Positions 1 through 10,613 of a stretch of 64,000 nt of DNA are shown piece by piece. Origin of the DNA: Saccharopolyspora sp. SCSIO 74807 (GTDB lineage: Bacteria; Actinomycetota; Actinomycetes; Mycobacteriales; Pseudonocardiaceae); contig NZ_CP146100.1 of the NCBI RefSeq assembly GCF_037023755.1, forward strand, positions 6,416,501-6,480,500, given 5' to 3'. The notes below the pieces were generated by a model that was not told where the DNA came from, ran no database searches, and saw only the letters and a list, made by a program, of their open reading frames with translations. Positions within the stretch are counted from its first letter, which is position 1, and each line of letters begins with the position of its first letter. The position numbers and the translations under genes are program-made.

Positions 1-1
1 C

Positions 2-742
2 ACCGTGCACGACCTCGCCGAGGCCGTCACCGACGCGGACCTGGTGCAGGAGAACGGACCGGAGCGACTCGAGTCCAAACAGGACCTTTTCGCCGAAATC
101 GCCCGGCTGGCACCGGATGAAGCGGTGCTGGCCTCGTCCAGCTCCGGCATCGTCGCCTCCGAGATCGCCGCGAAACTGTCCGAACAGGACGCTGCCCGCG
201 TGTTGATCGCGCACCCCTTCAACCCGCCGCACGTGGTGCCGCTGGTGGAGATCGTGCCGGGCCAGCGCACCGCGGAGCCGGTGATCACCCGGGCGATCGA
301 GTTCTACCGCACGCTCGGGAAGACCCCGGTGCGCGAGCACAAGGAGGTCTCCGGTTTCGTCGCCAACCGGTTGCAGAGCGCGCTGATGCAGGAGGCGATC
401 TCGCTGGTGCTGGACGGCGTGGTCAGCGCCGACGAGCTGGACACCGTGATGAAGTCCTCGCTCGGCGGCCGCTACGCGACCGTCGGCCCGTTCGAGAGCT
501 TCCACCTCGGCGGCGGCCCCGGCGGCATCCGGCACATGATGCAGCACCTCGGCCACGGCATGGCCCGGCGCTGGGGCGATCTCGGCCACCCGGCGCTGAC
601 CTCCGGCGCGATCGAGGAGATCGCCGGGCAGACCGAGTCCGCCTACGGCTCCGGCCCGGAGGCGTACCGGGCGCGTTCCCAGCGGCGCGACCGCAAGCAC
701 CTGGCGCTGCGCGCAGCGCTGCACGACGAATCTGCGAGGTAA
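2..742 (+). CDS. 3-hydroxyacyl-CoA dehydrogenase family protein (5' end outside window)
   Basis: The reading frame is open from the first bases, so the N-terminus, which would hold the NAD-binding GxGxxG loop, lies outside the window. The visible 246 residues contain the end of the Rossmann domain, the family signature AHPFNPPHVVPLVEIVPG near residues 68-85, and the all-helical C-terminal domain beginning at GFVANRLQSAL. Enzymes of this family oxidise the 3-hydroxy group of acyl-CoA (or of hydroxy acids, as in lambda-crystallin/L-gulonate dehydrogenases) with NAD+. Only two bases separate the stop codon from the downstream acyl-CoA dehydrogenase start, so the two form an operon for fatty-acid or related acyl-CoA oxidation. 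The exact substrate cannot be read from sequence. Confidence 0.88.
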   Translation, partial: TVHDLAEAVTDADLVQENGPERLESKQDLFAEIARLAPDEAVLASSSSGIVASEIAAKLSEQDAARVLIAHPFNPPHVVPLVEIVPGQRTAEPVITRAIEFYRTLGKTPVREHKEVSGFVANRLQSALMQEAISLVLDGVVSADELDTVMKSSLGGRYATVGPFESFHLGGGPGGIRHMMQHLGHGMARRWGDLGHPALTSGAIEEIAGQTESAYGSGPEAYRARSQRRDRKHLALRAALHDESAR

Positions 743-744
743 CA

Positions 745-1929
745 ATGCCCAGGAAGGCCAACTCCGAACCCGACTTCTTCGGCTACGCCGAGCTGCTCAG
801 CGACGCCGAGCGGGCCGAGCTCGCCGAGATCCGCGACTACCTGCAGCGCGAGATCGCCCCGATCGCCAATGCCGCATGGGAACGAGCCGAGTTCCCGCCC
901 GAGGCGATCGGCAAGTTCGCCAAGCTGCGGCTGGCGGGCTACTCGTACCCGGAGTTCGGCGACGGCAAGCAGCGCAGCCCGCTGTTCCCCGGTTTCCTGA
1001 GCATCGAGCTCAACCGCGTCGATCCGTCGCTGGCGGTTTTCGCCGGAGTGCACAACAACCTCGCCATGGGCAGCATCTACGGCGGCGGTGACCAGGCGCA
1101 GCGGGACCGCTGGATGCCGCAGCTGATCGGCATGGACAAGATCGGCGCGTTCGCGCTGACCGAACCCGAAGGCGGCTCGGACGTCGCTGGCGGGATGCGC
1201 ACCACGGCACGCCGCGACGGCGATGAGTGGGTGCTCGACGGTGCCAAGCGCTGGATCGGCAACGGCACCTTCGCCGACGTGATCGTGGTCTGGGCCCGCG
1301 ATGTCGCCGACAACCAGGTGAAGGGCTTCGTCGTCGGCCACGACAGTCCCGGCGTCACCGCCACCAAGATCGAAGGCAAGGTCGCGCTGCGCACCGTGCA
1401 GAACGCCGACATCGTGCTGGACGGCGCCCGGGTTCCGGAGGCCGACCGGCTGCAGAACATCGACAGCTTCCGGGACACCGCGAAAGTCCTCGCCCGCACC
1501 CGCGGCGGCGTGGCGTGGCAGGCGCTCGGAGTGGCGCTGCGGGCTTACGAACTGGCCCGCGAGTACGCGGTCGGCCGCGAGCAGTTCGGCAAACCCATCG
1601 GCGGCTTCCAGATGATCCAGGACCTGCTGGTGAAGATGCTCGGCAACGTCACCGCGATGTTCGGCATGGTGGTGCGGCTCAACCAGCTCACCGCCGAAGG
1701 CAAGGCGGGTGCGGATCAGGCCGCGCTGGCCAAGGCGTTCACCACCACGCGGATGCGCGAAGTCGTGGCGTGGGCGCGGGAATTGTTCGGTGGCAACGGG
1801 ATCGTGCTGGACTACGAGGTCGCGAAGTTCTTCGCCGACGCCGAGGCGATCTACTCCTTCGAGGGCAGCCGCGAGATGAACACGCTCATCGTCGGCAAGT
1901 CCATCACCGGGCTGAGCGCTTTCACGTGA
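745..1929 (+). CDS. Acyl-CoA dehydrogenase
   Basis: 394 residues, the usual length for the family. It catalyses FAD-dependent alpha-beta dehydrogenation of acyl-CoA and passes electrons to electron-transfer flavoprotein. Visible features are the ALTEPEGGSD flavin/substrate motif near residue 135, the GREQFGKPIGGFQ motif near 275, and the C-terminal YSFEGSREMNTLIVGKS segment. Glu373 in that segment aligns with the catalytic base of glutaryl-CoA-type dehydrogenases. The start ATG at 745 follows the upstream stop directly. A strong hairpin terminator lies nine bases after the stop, so this is the last gene of its operon. Confidence 0.92.
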   Translation: MPRKANSEPDFFGYAELLSDAERAELAEIRDYLQREIAPIANAAWERAEFPPEAIGKFAKLRLAGYSYPEFGDGKQRSPLFPGFLSIELNRVDPSLAVFAGVHNNLAMGSIYGGGDQAQRDRWMPQLIGMDKIGAFALTEPEGGSDVAGGMRTTARRDGDEWVLDGAKRWIGNGTFADVIVVWARDVADNQVKGFVVGHDSPGVTATKIEGKVALRTVQNADIVLDGARVPEADRLQNIDSFRDTAKVLARTRGGVAWQALGVALRAYELAREYAVGREQFGKPIGGFQMIQDLLVKMLGNVTAMFGMVVRLNQLTAEGKAGADQAALAKAFTTTRMREVVAWARELFGGNGIVLDYEVAKFFADAEAIYSFEGSREMNTLIVGKSITGLSAFT

Positions 1930-1937
1930 GGTACTCC

Positions 1938-1971
1938 GTGACGGGCTGCCGCTGAACCGGCAGCCCGTCAC
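1938..1971 (+). terminator. Hairpin terminator after acyl-CoA dehydrogenase
   Basis: A perfect 14-bp stem (GTGACGGGCTGCCG and its complement) with a 6-base loop starts nine bases past the stop codon. There is no clear T-run, which is common for actinobacterial terminators. Confidence 0.8.
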
Positions 1972-2124
1972 GACCGGGCTGTTCGCTTCCGGTCGTTCAC
2001 CGCGAGGATGTGCGGTCAGCGGGCCGGACGCGGGTGCCGTGCCCCGGCGGTCTCCGCAGGCGGCCCACCGTCCACAGTGTCCGGACACGGACTCCGGCGA
2101 CAAGGTTCCGGAAACCGCGGACGC

Positions 2125-3237
2125 TCAGGCGGTTTCCACGTCCGGCAGCTCGACGTCCCAGCGCAGCAGTTCGCCGGGATCGTCGTCCGGTGCGTCGATG
2201 TGCCGCTGGTGCAGCCGCTCGACGTCTTCCGGGCGCTCGGCGTGGCCGGCGTCGATCGCCATGGACATGCGGGCGCTGCGGGCCGCGTTGCGCTCCATGC
2301 GGGGCCGCCGCAACCGCTCGTAGACGTCGAGATCGCGGTCGCGCAGTGCTTTGCCCAGCAGCACCGCGTCCTCCAGCGCCATCGCGGCGCCCTGCCCGGT
2401 CGCCGGTGAGGCCGCGTGCGCGGCGTCGCCCAGCAGCAGCATCCGGCCGTCGCGCCACCTCGGAAGCGGCACCAGGTCCCGGGCGTTGGTGGCCAGCACT
2501 TCGTCCGCGGCCTCGACGACGTCCGCCGCAGGCGTCGCGTCCGGCCGCAGCGCGGCGAGCAGCCGAGCACGCCGCGAAGCCGCCGGCTCGCCGGGGTCCA
2601 GCGGCGGCGCGGCCAGCCGTGCGAACCAGAACGTCCGGCGCTGCGGCGAAACGGCGTAACCGAAGTTCACCGCGCTCCCGGTGATCATCTCGATGCGCCC
2701 CGGCTCGTGCGGCACTTCCGCGCCGGTCCCGTAGAAGACTTGCTGCCCCACGTAACGCGGCGGACCCGGATCGATCTGCGCCCGCACGGCGGAGTTCAGC
2801 CCGTCCGCGCCGAGCAGCAGATCCCCGTGCACCTCCCGTCCGTCGGCCAGCCGCACCGAAACCCCGTCGCCGTCCTGCGAAGCGGCGGCGAACCGAGCGT
2901 CGTGCTCCACCCGAAGCCCGCGCCGCAGCATCTCGGCCCGCAGTTCCGCGACCAGCTCGGCCCGCCGCAGACACAGGTGACCGTCCAGCGCCGACACCGC
3001 GCGTTCCGCTCCGTCGGCGCTGAGGAAACGCGCCGTCTCCAGCCGGAATCCGGCCGTCGGCGAAACCCCGAGCTGATGCAGCGCCCGCATCCCGTTGCCC
3101 GCCAGCACGAGGAACGCCCCGGCGTCGACCGCGTCCTGCGGCGCCGCTTCGAGCACCCGGACGCCGATCCCGGCCGCATCCAACGCCAGCGCCGCGGCCG
3201 CACCCGCGACGCCACCTCCGACTACAACGGCCTCCAC
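2125..3237 (-). CDS. FAD-dependent monooxygenase (PHBH-type)
   Basis: About 370 residues with the three fingerprints of group A flavin hydroxylases: the N-terminal dinucleotide motif VVGGGVAGAAAAL near residue 5, the GADGLNSAVR (DG) motif near 150, and the GDAAHAASPATGQGAAMALEDA FAD-ribityl motif near 275 (given here as key residues GDAAH and GQGA). The enzyme would hydroxylate an aromatic or similar ring using NAD(P)H and O2; the substrate is unknown. The GTG start at 3237 is chosen because a GGGGGA ribosome site lies eight bases upstream and the protein then begins right at the first beta strand; an upstream in-frame GTG at 3276 is possible. It stands alone between two other minus-strand genes. 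Confidence 0.85.
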   Translation of the reverse strand: MEAVVVGGGVAGAAAALALDAAGIGVRVLEAAPQDAVDAGAFLVLAGNGMRALHQLGVSPTAGFRLETARFLSADGAERAVSALDGHLCLRRAELVAELRAEMLRRGLRVEHDARFAAASQDGDGVSVRLADGREVHGDLLLGADGLNSAVRAQIDPGPPRYVGQQVFYGTGAEVPHEPGRIEMITGSAVNFGYAVSPQRRTFWFARLAAPPLDPGEPAASRRARLLAALRPDATPAADVVEAADEVLATNARDLVPLPRWRDGRMLLLGDAAHAASPATGQGAAMALEDAVLLGKALRDRDLDVYERLRRPRMERNAARSARMSMAIDAGHAERPEDVERLHQRHIDAPDDDPGELLRWDVELPDVETA

Positions 3238-3313
3238 GGCGACTCCCCCAAGGCGATCAGCGACGTCGCGAGCCACGGTAGCGGCCCGCCGTCCCCGCCT
3301 GCCGAAGCGGTGA

Positions 3314-4834
3314 TCAGTTCGCCGGGACGGGCTTGCGCTGCCCCTCGGAGACCTCCACGACGTGGACCGGGTGGTTCCGCGGCTCCCCGGTCTCGGCGTC
3401 GAACCAGAACAGCCCGCCCGCGCCGGTCACCTCGTTGTCCGGCCCGAGCTGGCGGAGGCTGTTCAGCACGCTGCGCGACGACGGCGGCGCGCCGGCGAGC
3501 TTGCCGCCCGTGGCGTTGGTGATGGCGGTACCCGCCGCGAGCATCGCGTCGTACTCCATGATCGCCCAACCGTTGGCCAGGTCGGCTTTCGGGAAGTCGC
3601 GGAGGAACGATCCCTCGAAGTCCCGGTAGTTCTGCCCGAGCGGGTCGGGCGAGGCGCGCAACGCGTCCGGGTCGGCCAGCGCCGCGTAGACCACCTTGAC
3701 GCCCTCCGGCACCTCGGCCGGGCGCAGGCCGGCCGCGTCGGAGCCGGTGACCACGGTGAGACCGCTGCCGCACTCGAGTTCGCTCACCCGCTCCAGGAAG
3801 TCCGGCAGCAGCGAAGCGCGCCCGCCGTAGAGCAGCCCGCCGCGACCGCACACCTGCCGGGCCACCAGATTCAGCTGGTTGCGGATCGACCCGGGGTCCG
3901 AGTCGCCGCCGAACACCACCGGCGGCCCCTGCTGGACCTTCCCCGTGAACGCATCCCGCAGCGAGTTCGCCAGACCGTAGGTGTAGAAGTCCGCGCGGTT
4001 GGCGTCCCGCACCAGCGCGTACTCTCCGCCGGGCTGCGCCGCGTCGAGGTATTCGTCCAGCTTCTGCGCCTCCGCTCCGTTGCTCGGGCTCGCCCGGAAC
4101 AGCCCCTCGATCCGGCCGCCGCCGGACACGGTGGAATCCACGCCCTCCACCTGCCCGGTCGCGTCGAGGCCGTTGGCGGTGAGCACCGCGCCCACCATCG
4201 GCAGCTCCGCGCGGTCCAGCGCCCGCGCGCCCTGCAACGTCTCGACCACGCTCACCCCGAGTCCGGTCACCGCGACGAGCGGGTGCCGATCGTCCTTCAT
4301 CCGCACCAGCTGCCCGGTCACCGCCTGCCAGCCCTGTTCACCGGAGCCCTCGTTGGCCAGCACGACGCGCAGCGCCGGGCCGCTCCTGGCCGCGTTCAGG
4401 TGTTCCTGCGCCTTGGCGGCGCCTTCGGCCAGCGCCGCCACCTGGTCCTGCGAGGCCGGGCTGAATTCCTGGTCGGGGCGCGGCACGGGAATCAGCACCG
4501 CGACCGTGACCGCCGAACGATCCGGATCGCCCGTCGCCAAGGCGTTCTGCTCGCCGATCAGGTCGACGGCATCCCGGAGCCGCTCGTTGCCGAACGTGGA
4601 GGAGTCGGAGATTCCGATGCACCGCTCCACGTGCTCGTGATCGACTTGGTCAGGATCGACCCACCAGCCGCTGCCGCAATGCACCCGGGCGGCCAGCGCC
4701 CACCCGCGCGCGTACCAGCCGATCCCCGCGGCCAGGACCAGCACCACCACCGCGGCCGCAGCCACGATTCGGCGGTTCCGCCGTCTGCGGGTCTCCGTCC
4801 GCGGCTGCGGCGGAGTGAATCCGTCGTGCGCCAT
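3314..4834 (-). CDS. Membrane-anchored periplasmic-binding-like receptor protein
   Basis: 506 residues. There is a short cytoplasmic basic stretch (RRRRNRR near residue 17), one transmembrane helix at about 24-44, and a large extracytoplasmic domain. The domain reads like a type I periplasmic-binding (branched-chain amino-acid receptor) fold: an alternating Rossmann pattern with segments such as VTVAVLIPVPRP, PLVAVTGLGVSVVETL and LTVVTGSDAAGL. Cys residues near 53, 66, 329 and 353 could form disulfides outside the cell. It is not an ordinary lipoprotein because there is no lipobox. The gene follows the NTPase gene with a gap of 15 bases, so the two are cotranscribed. A signal-sensing role coupled to the NTPase is inference. 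Confidence 0.7.
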   Translation of the reverse strand: MAHDGFTPPQPRTETRRRRNRRIVAAAAVVVLVLAAGIGWYARGWALAARVHCGSGWWVDPDQVDHEHVERCIGISDSSTFGNERLRDAVDLIGEQNALATGDPDRSAVTVAVLIPVPRPDQEFSPASQDQVAALAEGAAKAQEHLNAARSGPALRVVLANEGSGEQGWQAVTGQLVRMKDDRHPLVAVTGLGVSVVETLQGARALDRAELPMVGAVLTANGLDATGQVEGVDSTVSGGGRIEGLFRASPSNGAEAQKLDEYLDAAQPGGEYALVRDANRADFYTYGLANSLRDAFTGKVQQGPPVVFGGDSDPGSIRNQLNLVARQVCGRGGLLYGGRASLLPDFLERVSELECGSGLTVVTGSDAAGLRPAEVPEGVKVVYAALADPDALRASPDPLGQNYRDFEGSFLRDFPKADLANGWAIMEYDAMLAAGTAITNATGGKLAGAPPSSRSVLNSLRQLGPDNEVTGAGGLFWFDAETGEPRNHPVHVVEVSEGQRKPVPAN

Positions 4835-4849
4835 CAGCTTCCCCCTGAT

Positions 4850-6856
4850 TCACCGGTATCGGTCCGCTTCCGCGCGGAACGCCTCCAGGCCCTCCCCGGA
4901 ACGGGGCGCGATCTGGTCCAGGTCGGCGGCGATCTCGCCGCGCAGCTCGCGACCCGGCACCAGCAGCGGGTCCGCGGCCGTCCACACCGCCACCACCAGG
5001 CGGGCCACGGCCGCCAACAGCGCACCGGGATGGGAGTCGGACCCGTTCGCCGCATCGGCCCACCTGGTCAGCTCGCGCACCCTCCCGACCGGCGAGCCGC
5101 CCGGTTCGAGCTCGTTCGGGGCCGCGCAGACCGCGTGCAGCCGGCGCAGCCACTCGTGCGCGTCGACCTCCTTCAGCAACGCGGTCATCCGCTCCGCGAC
5201 CGGCCGCACCTCGCCTGCCGCCAGCCGGTGGTGCAGCGCGCCGACCTCGTCGCCGTGGTTCTCGCAGTACCGGCGCAGCCAGCCGTGCACCGACGACCAG
5301 TCCGCGGCGTCCGCTTCGGTGCGCGCAGCGAGCCGCCGCAGCAGCAGGGTGCGCTGAACCCGCGGCATGGTGCGGTGAGCAGCCGCGTCGACGCTGCTCC
5401 ACAACGCCGCGCTGAAGACCTCCTGCTGCCGGTTCTGCACCTCCGGCGCCAGCGCGCTCTGGTTGACCAGCTGCAGCGCCTGCTCCAGATCGCGGGCCGC
5501 GGATGTGGTGATCAGCGCGGCGGCCGCTTCCTCGGAACCGGCGAGCAGCTCGGCCAGCAGCAGCTCCTCCAGCGGTACCGGTTCCTCCCGGGATGACGGG
5601 CGGACCGGGCAGGGCAGCAGCGAGCCCAGCTGCGCCTCTGCGAGCCCCTGCTCGGCCAGGGCGTCCAGCACCCGCCGGGTGGACAGCGCGTGCCCGCCGG
5701 TGAACCGGTGCACCGCCGCGGTGACCTGCCGCTGCCGCACCTTCGGCCCGAGCGCGGCGACCATGTTCCCCACCGCGCCTTGCGAGAGGTCGTCCAGCCG
5801 CACCGAATACCGGCTCGGCGCCCGCACTCCCCCGCGCACCGCGTCGGCGTAGCAGGCCGACTCGATCGAGGCGACCGCGGCACCGGGACCGCGCGCGGAC
5901 AGGTCCGTGCGGCTGGTCGCCACCACGGTGAGCGGGTCGGGCTCGATGCCGTGCGCTCGCCGCTCACGGGCTCCGGTGAGCCCGTCCAGCAGCGCCAGCC
6001 CGGCAGGCGTGTCCACGTTGTCCAGCAGCACCGTGCAATTGAGCGTGCGGGCCTCGGCCCGCCGTCCGCGGGCGAAGCCCTCCCGCAGGTCCGCCAGGAA
6101 CGCCGCCCACAGCAGCTCGCCGACCTCGTCACCGCCCTCGGCGGCGGGCTCGTGCGCTTTGTGGTTGAGGTCGACCAGCACGTCGATCGGGCGCAGGCTC
6201 AACCCGCGGTCCTGCTCGCCGTACCAGTCCCGGCCCACCGCGGGATTCCCGCGGCTGCTGCGGACGGAGTTCACCGCGGACACGATCCAACCGGGCAGTC
6301 GCTGCGCGACGGTCTGGACGGGTGCGTCCTGCAGGCCCGGCACCGTGGTCAGCAGTTCTCCGGCCAGCTCGCCCAGGTAGTCGGGCGGGTCCGGGATCCG
6401 CGAATAGGTCCGCAGCGCCTCGTCGATCTGATTGCGGGCCTTCTCCCACTGCGCGACCTCGATCTGCGGCTCCAGCGCCAGCTGCCCGGTGATGAGCCGG
6501 GCGAACTCCACCGCGCCGTAGCGCGGGCACGGCCTGCTGAGCTGGAAGGCCAGCGCGGCCAGCACCTGCGGCATCCTGGCCGCTCCGCGCTCCTCGCCGT
6601 CCGGGTGGTCGCGTTCGAGCCGCGCGCAGTCCAGCCGGGCGAACGGGATCCGCTCGCGGCACCGGTTCGCGAGATCCGCGAGCAATGCGGTCTTCCCGCT
6701 GCCCCGCGCGCCGGTGAACACCAGCACCGGCACCCGCCTGCTCGCGGGCCGACCGTCGTGCTCCGGCCGCTCCAGCATCTCCCGGACGAGGGCGATCTCC
6801 CGATCCCTGCCGTGCAACGGCACCTGCGTGGCGTAGCGCTCAGCATCCCGAGCCAT
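4850..6856 (-). CDS. Large P-loop NTPase paired with receptor-like protein
   Basis: About 668 residues. A Walker A motif, GARGSGKT, is at residues 49-56 and a Walker B-like CTVLLDNVD lies near residue 265, followed by a sensor-like segment VVATSRTDLSARG. The C-terminal half is helical and leucine/alanine-rich with no recognised domain. This looks like a STAND/AAA-type ATPase with a long helical tail. ATG 6856 is preferred over GTG 6862 because the run of Gs (AGGGGGG) sits six bases before it. Its partner gene, 15 bases downstream, encodes a membrane-anchored solute-receptor-like protein, so the two may form a sensing module; the function is unknown. Confidence 0.72.
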   Translation of the reverse strand: MARDAERYATQVPLHGRDREIALVREMLERPEHDGRPASRRVPVLVFTGARGSGKTALLADLANRCRERIPFARLDCARLERDHPDGEERGAARMPQVLAALAFQLSRPCPRYGAVEFARLITGQLALEPQIEVAQWEKARNQIDEALRTYSRIPDPPDYLGELAGELLTTVPGLQDAPVQTVAQRLPGWIVSAVNSVRSSRGNPAVGRDWYGEQDRGLSLRPIDVLVDLNHKAHEPAAEGGDEVGELLWAAFLADLREGFARGRRAEARTLNCTVLLDNVDTPAGLALLDGLTGARERRAHGIEPDPLTVVATSRTDLSARGPGAAVASIESACYADAVRGGVRAPSRYSVRLDDLSQGAVGNMVAALGPKVRQRQVTAAVHRFTGGHALSTRRVLDALAEQGLAEAQLGSLLPCPVRPSSREEPVPLEELLLAELLAGSEEAAAALITTSAARDLEQALQLVNQSALAPEVQNRQQEVFSAALWSSVDAAAHRTMPRVQRTLLLRRLAARTEADAADWSSVHGWLRRYCENHGDEVGALHHRLAAGEVRPVAERMTALLKEVDAHEWLRRLHAVCAAPNELEPGGSPVGRVRELTRWADAANGSDSHPGALLAAVARLVVAVWTAADPLLVPGRELRGEIAADLDQIAPRSGEGLEAFRAEADRYR

Positions 6857-7145
6857 GCCCACCCCCCTGCGGTAGCACCGAATTCCGGGTCCACCGATTC
6901 CCCAGAAACCGACCCGGCGGAAGAAGAAGTGGGAGCGTACTGACCGCGCAAAACCGCGGTCAACGATTAATCAGCAGAAAGAACCGTTCGGCCCAGCGGC
7001 TTGTTGAAATAGCCATCGCGGACTGCGGCATTAGTGGGACGGACGGGAATATGCCGCGGTTGTCCGGCCGGATCACACGTAACGCGAAAGGCCGCTGCAC
7101 CCTCAAGCCGCGCGGCGGACGCCCGTGGCCTCCGCCGCGCCGACC

Positions 7146-9302
<2,157 letters not shown>

Positions 9303-9393
9303 GTGTCCGAGGGTACGAGCCCCCACCGACACGACGCCCGGACCTGATGTTCGCCCCTCCCGTGAGAGGCGTCTCGCGACTTATGGTTGCCAC

Positions 9394-9957
9394 GTGACCA
9401 CGCAACGCGAGATCGCGGAAAACCTCGGGCTGCCGGTGCACCCGCCGAAGGTCGAGCTGTTCGACCTGGTGCGGGGCACCAACACCGACCCCAAGCAGAT
9501 CGTTCGTCACGTGGCCGAATACCGGGTGGAGCCGTTCGGGCTCTACCTCGCCCGGCCGGTCCCCGACCACCCGAAGCTGCGGGCGCTGGAATCCTGGCTG
9601 CTGCCGGACCACCGCCTGCGGATCACCCGCTGGAACTTCCTGCCCGGCCAATCGAACGGCTGGGACTTCTACGTCGACGTCGCAGCCATCGAACCGGGCC
9701 CGGACCACTGGCGCACCGTCGACCACTACCTCGACGTGCAGGTCGCGGAGGGCCGGACCGCGGAGCTGCTGGACGTGGACGAGTACCTGCTCGCGGTGCG
9801 GGCGGAACTGCTCGACGAGCGGACCGCGGAGCACGCGATGCGCGCGGCGTGCGCGGCGATGGACGGGCTGGCCCGGTACGGCTACCGGCTCGCCGACTGG
9901 CTCCGTTCCGAAGGCGTCGCGCTGAGCTGGCGCGGGCAGCCGTCGCAAGGAACCTGA
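9394..9957 (+). CDS. DUF402 domain protein
   Basis: 187 residues, divergent from uvrB. The core reads NGWDFYVDVAAIEPG, then DHYLDVQVAEG and LLDVDEYL. This acidic pattern is typical of the DUF402/FomD-like fold, whose characterised members are metal-dependent nucleoside di/triphosphate or nucleotidyl-ester hydrolases. GTG 9394 is the first start that keeps the N-terminus out of the uvrB promoter region. A second, shorter DUF402-like gene follows 139 bases downstream on the same strand. Confidence 0.75.
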   Translation: MTTQREIAENLGLPVHPPKVELFDLVRGTNTDPKQIVRHVAEYRVEPFGLYLARPVPDHPKLRALESWLLPDHRLRITRWNFLPGQSNGWDFYVDVAAIEPGPDHWRTVDHYLDVQVAEGRTAELLDVDEYLLAVRAELLDERTAEHAMRAACAAMDGLARYGYRLADWLRSEGVALSWRGQPSQGT

Positions 9958-10096
9958 TTTCGACCGATAGCACTACCGCTGAACCGGTGATCATCGCGCG
10001 GGCGGCCGAATCGGTACCCGGCGAACGCGCGAAAGTTATGTTAAAGGACGGTACTGAGGATCACATCGGCGGAAATCGACGTTACTGTTTGAGGCC

Positions 10097-10603
10097 GTGG
10101 GTACCGCAGTCGCTCCTCAGTTGGTCGACGTGATCGACCTGTTCAGTGCGCAACGTTCCCATTCCTCCGGTTCCAGCGTCCCGCTGAATCGCTGCCAAGT
10201 GGAGCCGTGGGGCTTGTCGGTGGAGTGCGCGACGCCGGCGGACCCGGTGCACGAGGGCGAGGTGAGCTGGCTGCTGCCGGACCACGGCCTGCGGCTCACG
10301 CGGCGCCGCGCCCGGCACTGGACCACCCGGCGCGAACCCAGCACGATCACCGCCGCGCTGATCGAGCACGACACGCGATCGTGGGTCACCACGGACCTGC
10401 TGCTCGGGCTGCAGGTGCCGGACCACGGTTCGGCCCGCATCGTGCATGCCGAGGAGTTCGCCACCGCGGTCTCGGCGGGCATGATCCGGCTCAACCAGGC
10501 CGATTATGCGCTGCACACGGTGTACCGGCTGTTCGTCGAGCTGAGCAGGCACCGGGACGTCAGCCGGTGGCTCGCGCACCTCGGGATCTTCGACCTGTGG
10601 TGA
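10097..10603 (+). CDS. DUF402-like protein, second copy
   Basis: 168 residues. It shares the layout of the upstream DUF402 protein: the N-terminal CxVEPWGLSVE segment resembles RVEPFGLYLA, SWLLPDHGLRLTR resembles SWLLPDHRLRITR, and an acidic VTTDLLLGLQVPDHG and HAEEFATAV region follows. It is therefore a diverged tandem duplicate, and it has lost part of the WDFYVD core, so enzymatic activity is doubtful. The start GTG 10097 lies in a short intergenic region. It converges on the coaE gene, with only ten bases between stops. Confidence 0.65.
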   Translation: MGTAVAPQLVDVIDLFSAQRSHSSGSSVPLNRCQVEPWGLSVECATPADPVHEGEVSWLLPDHGLRLTRRRARHWTTRREPSTITAALIEHDTRSWVTTDLLLGLQVPDHGSARIVHAEEFATAVSAGMIRLNQADYALHTVYRLFVELSRHRDVSRWLAHLGIFDLW

Positions 10604-10613
10604 GCCGCGCCGG

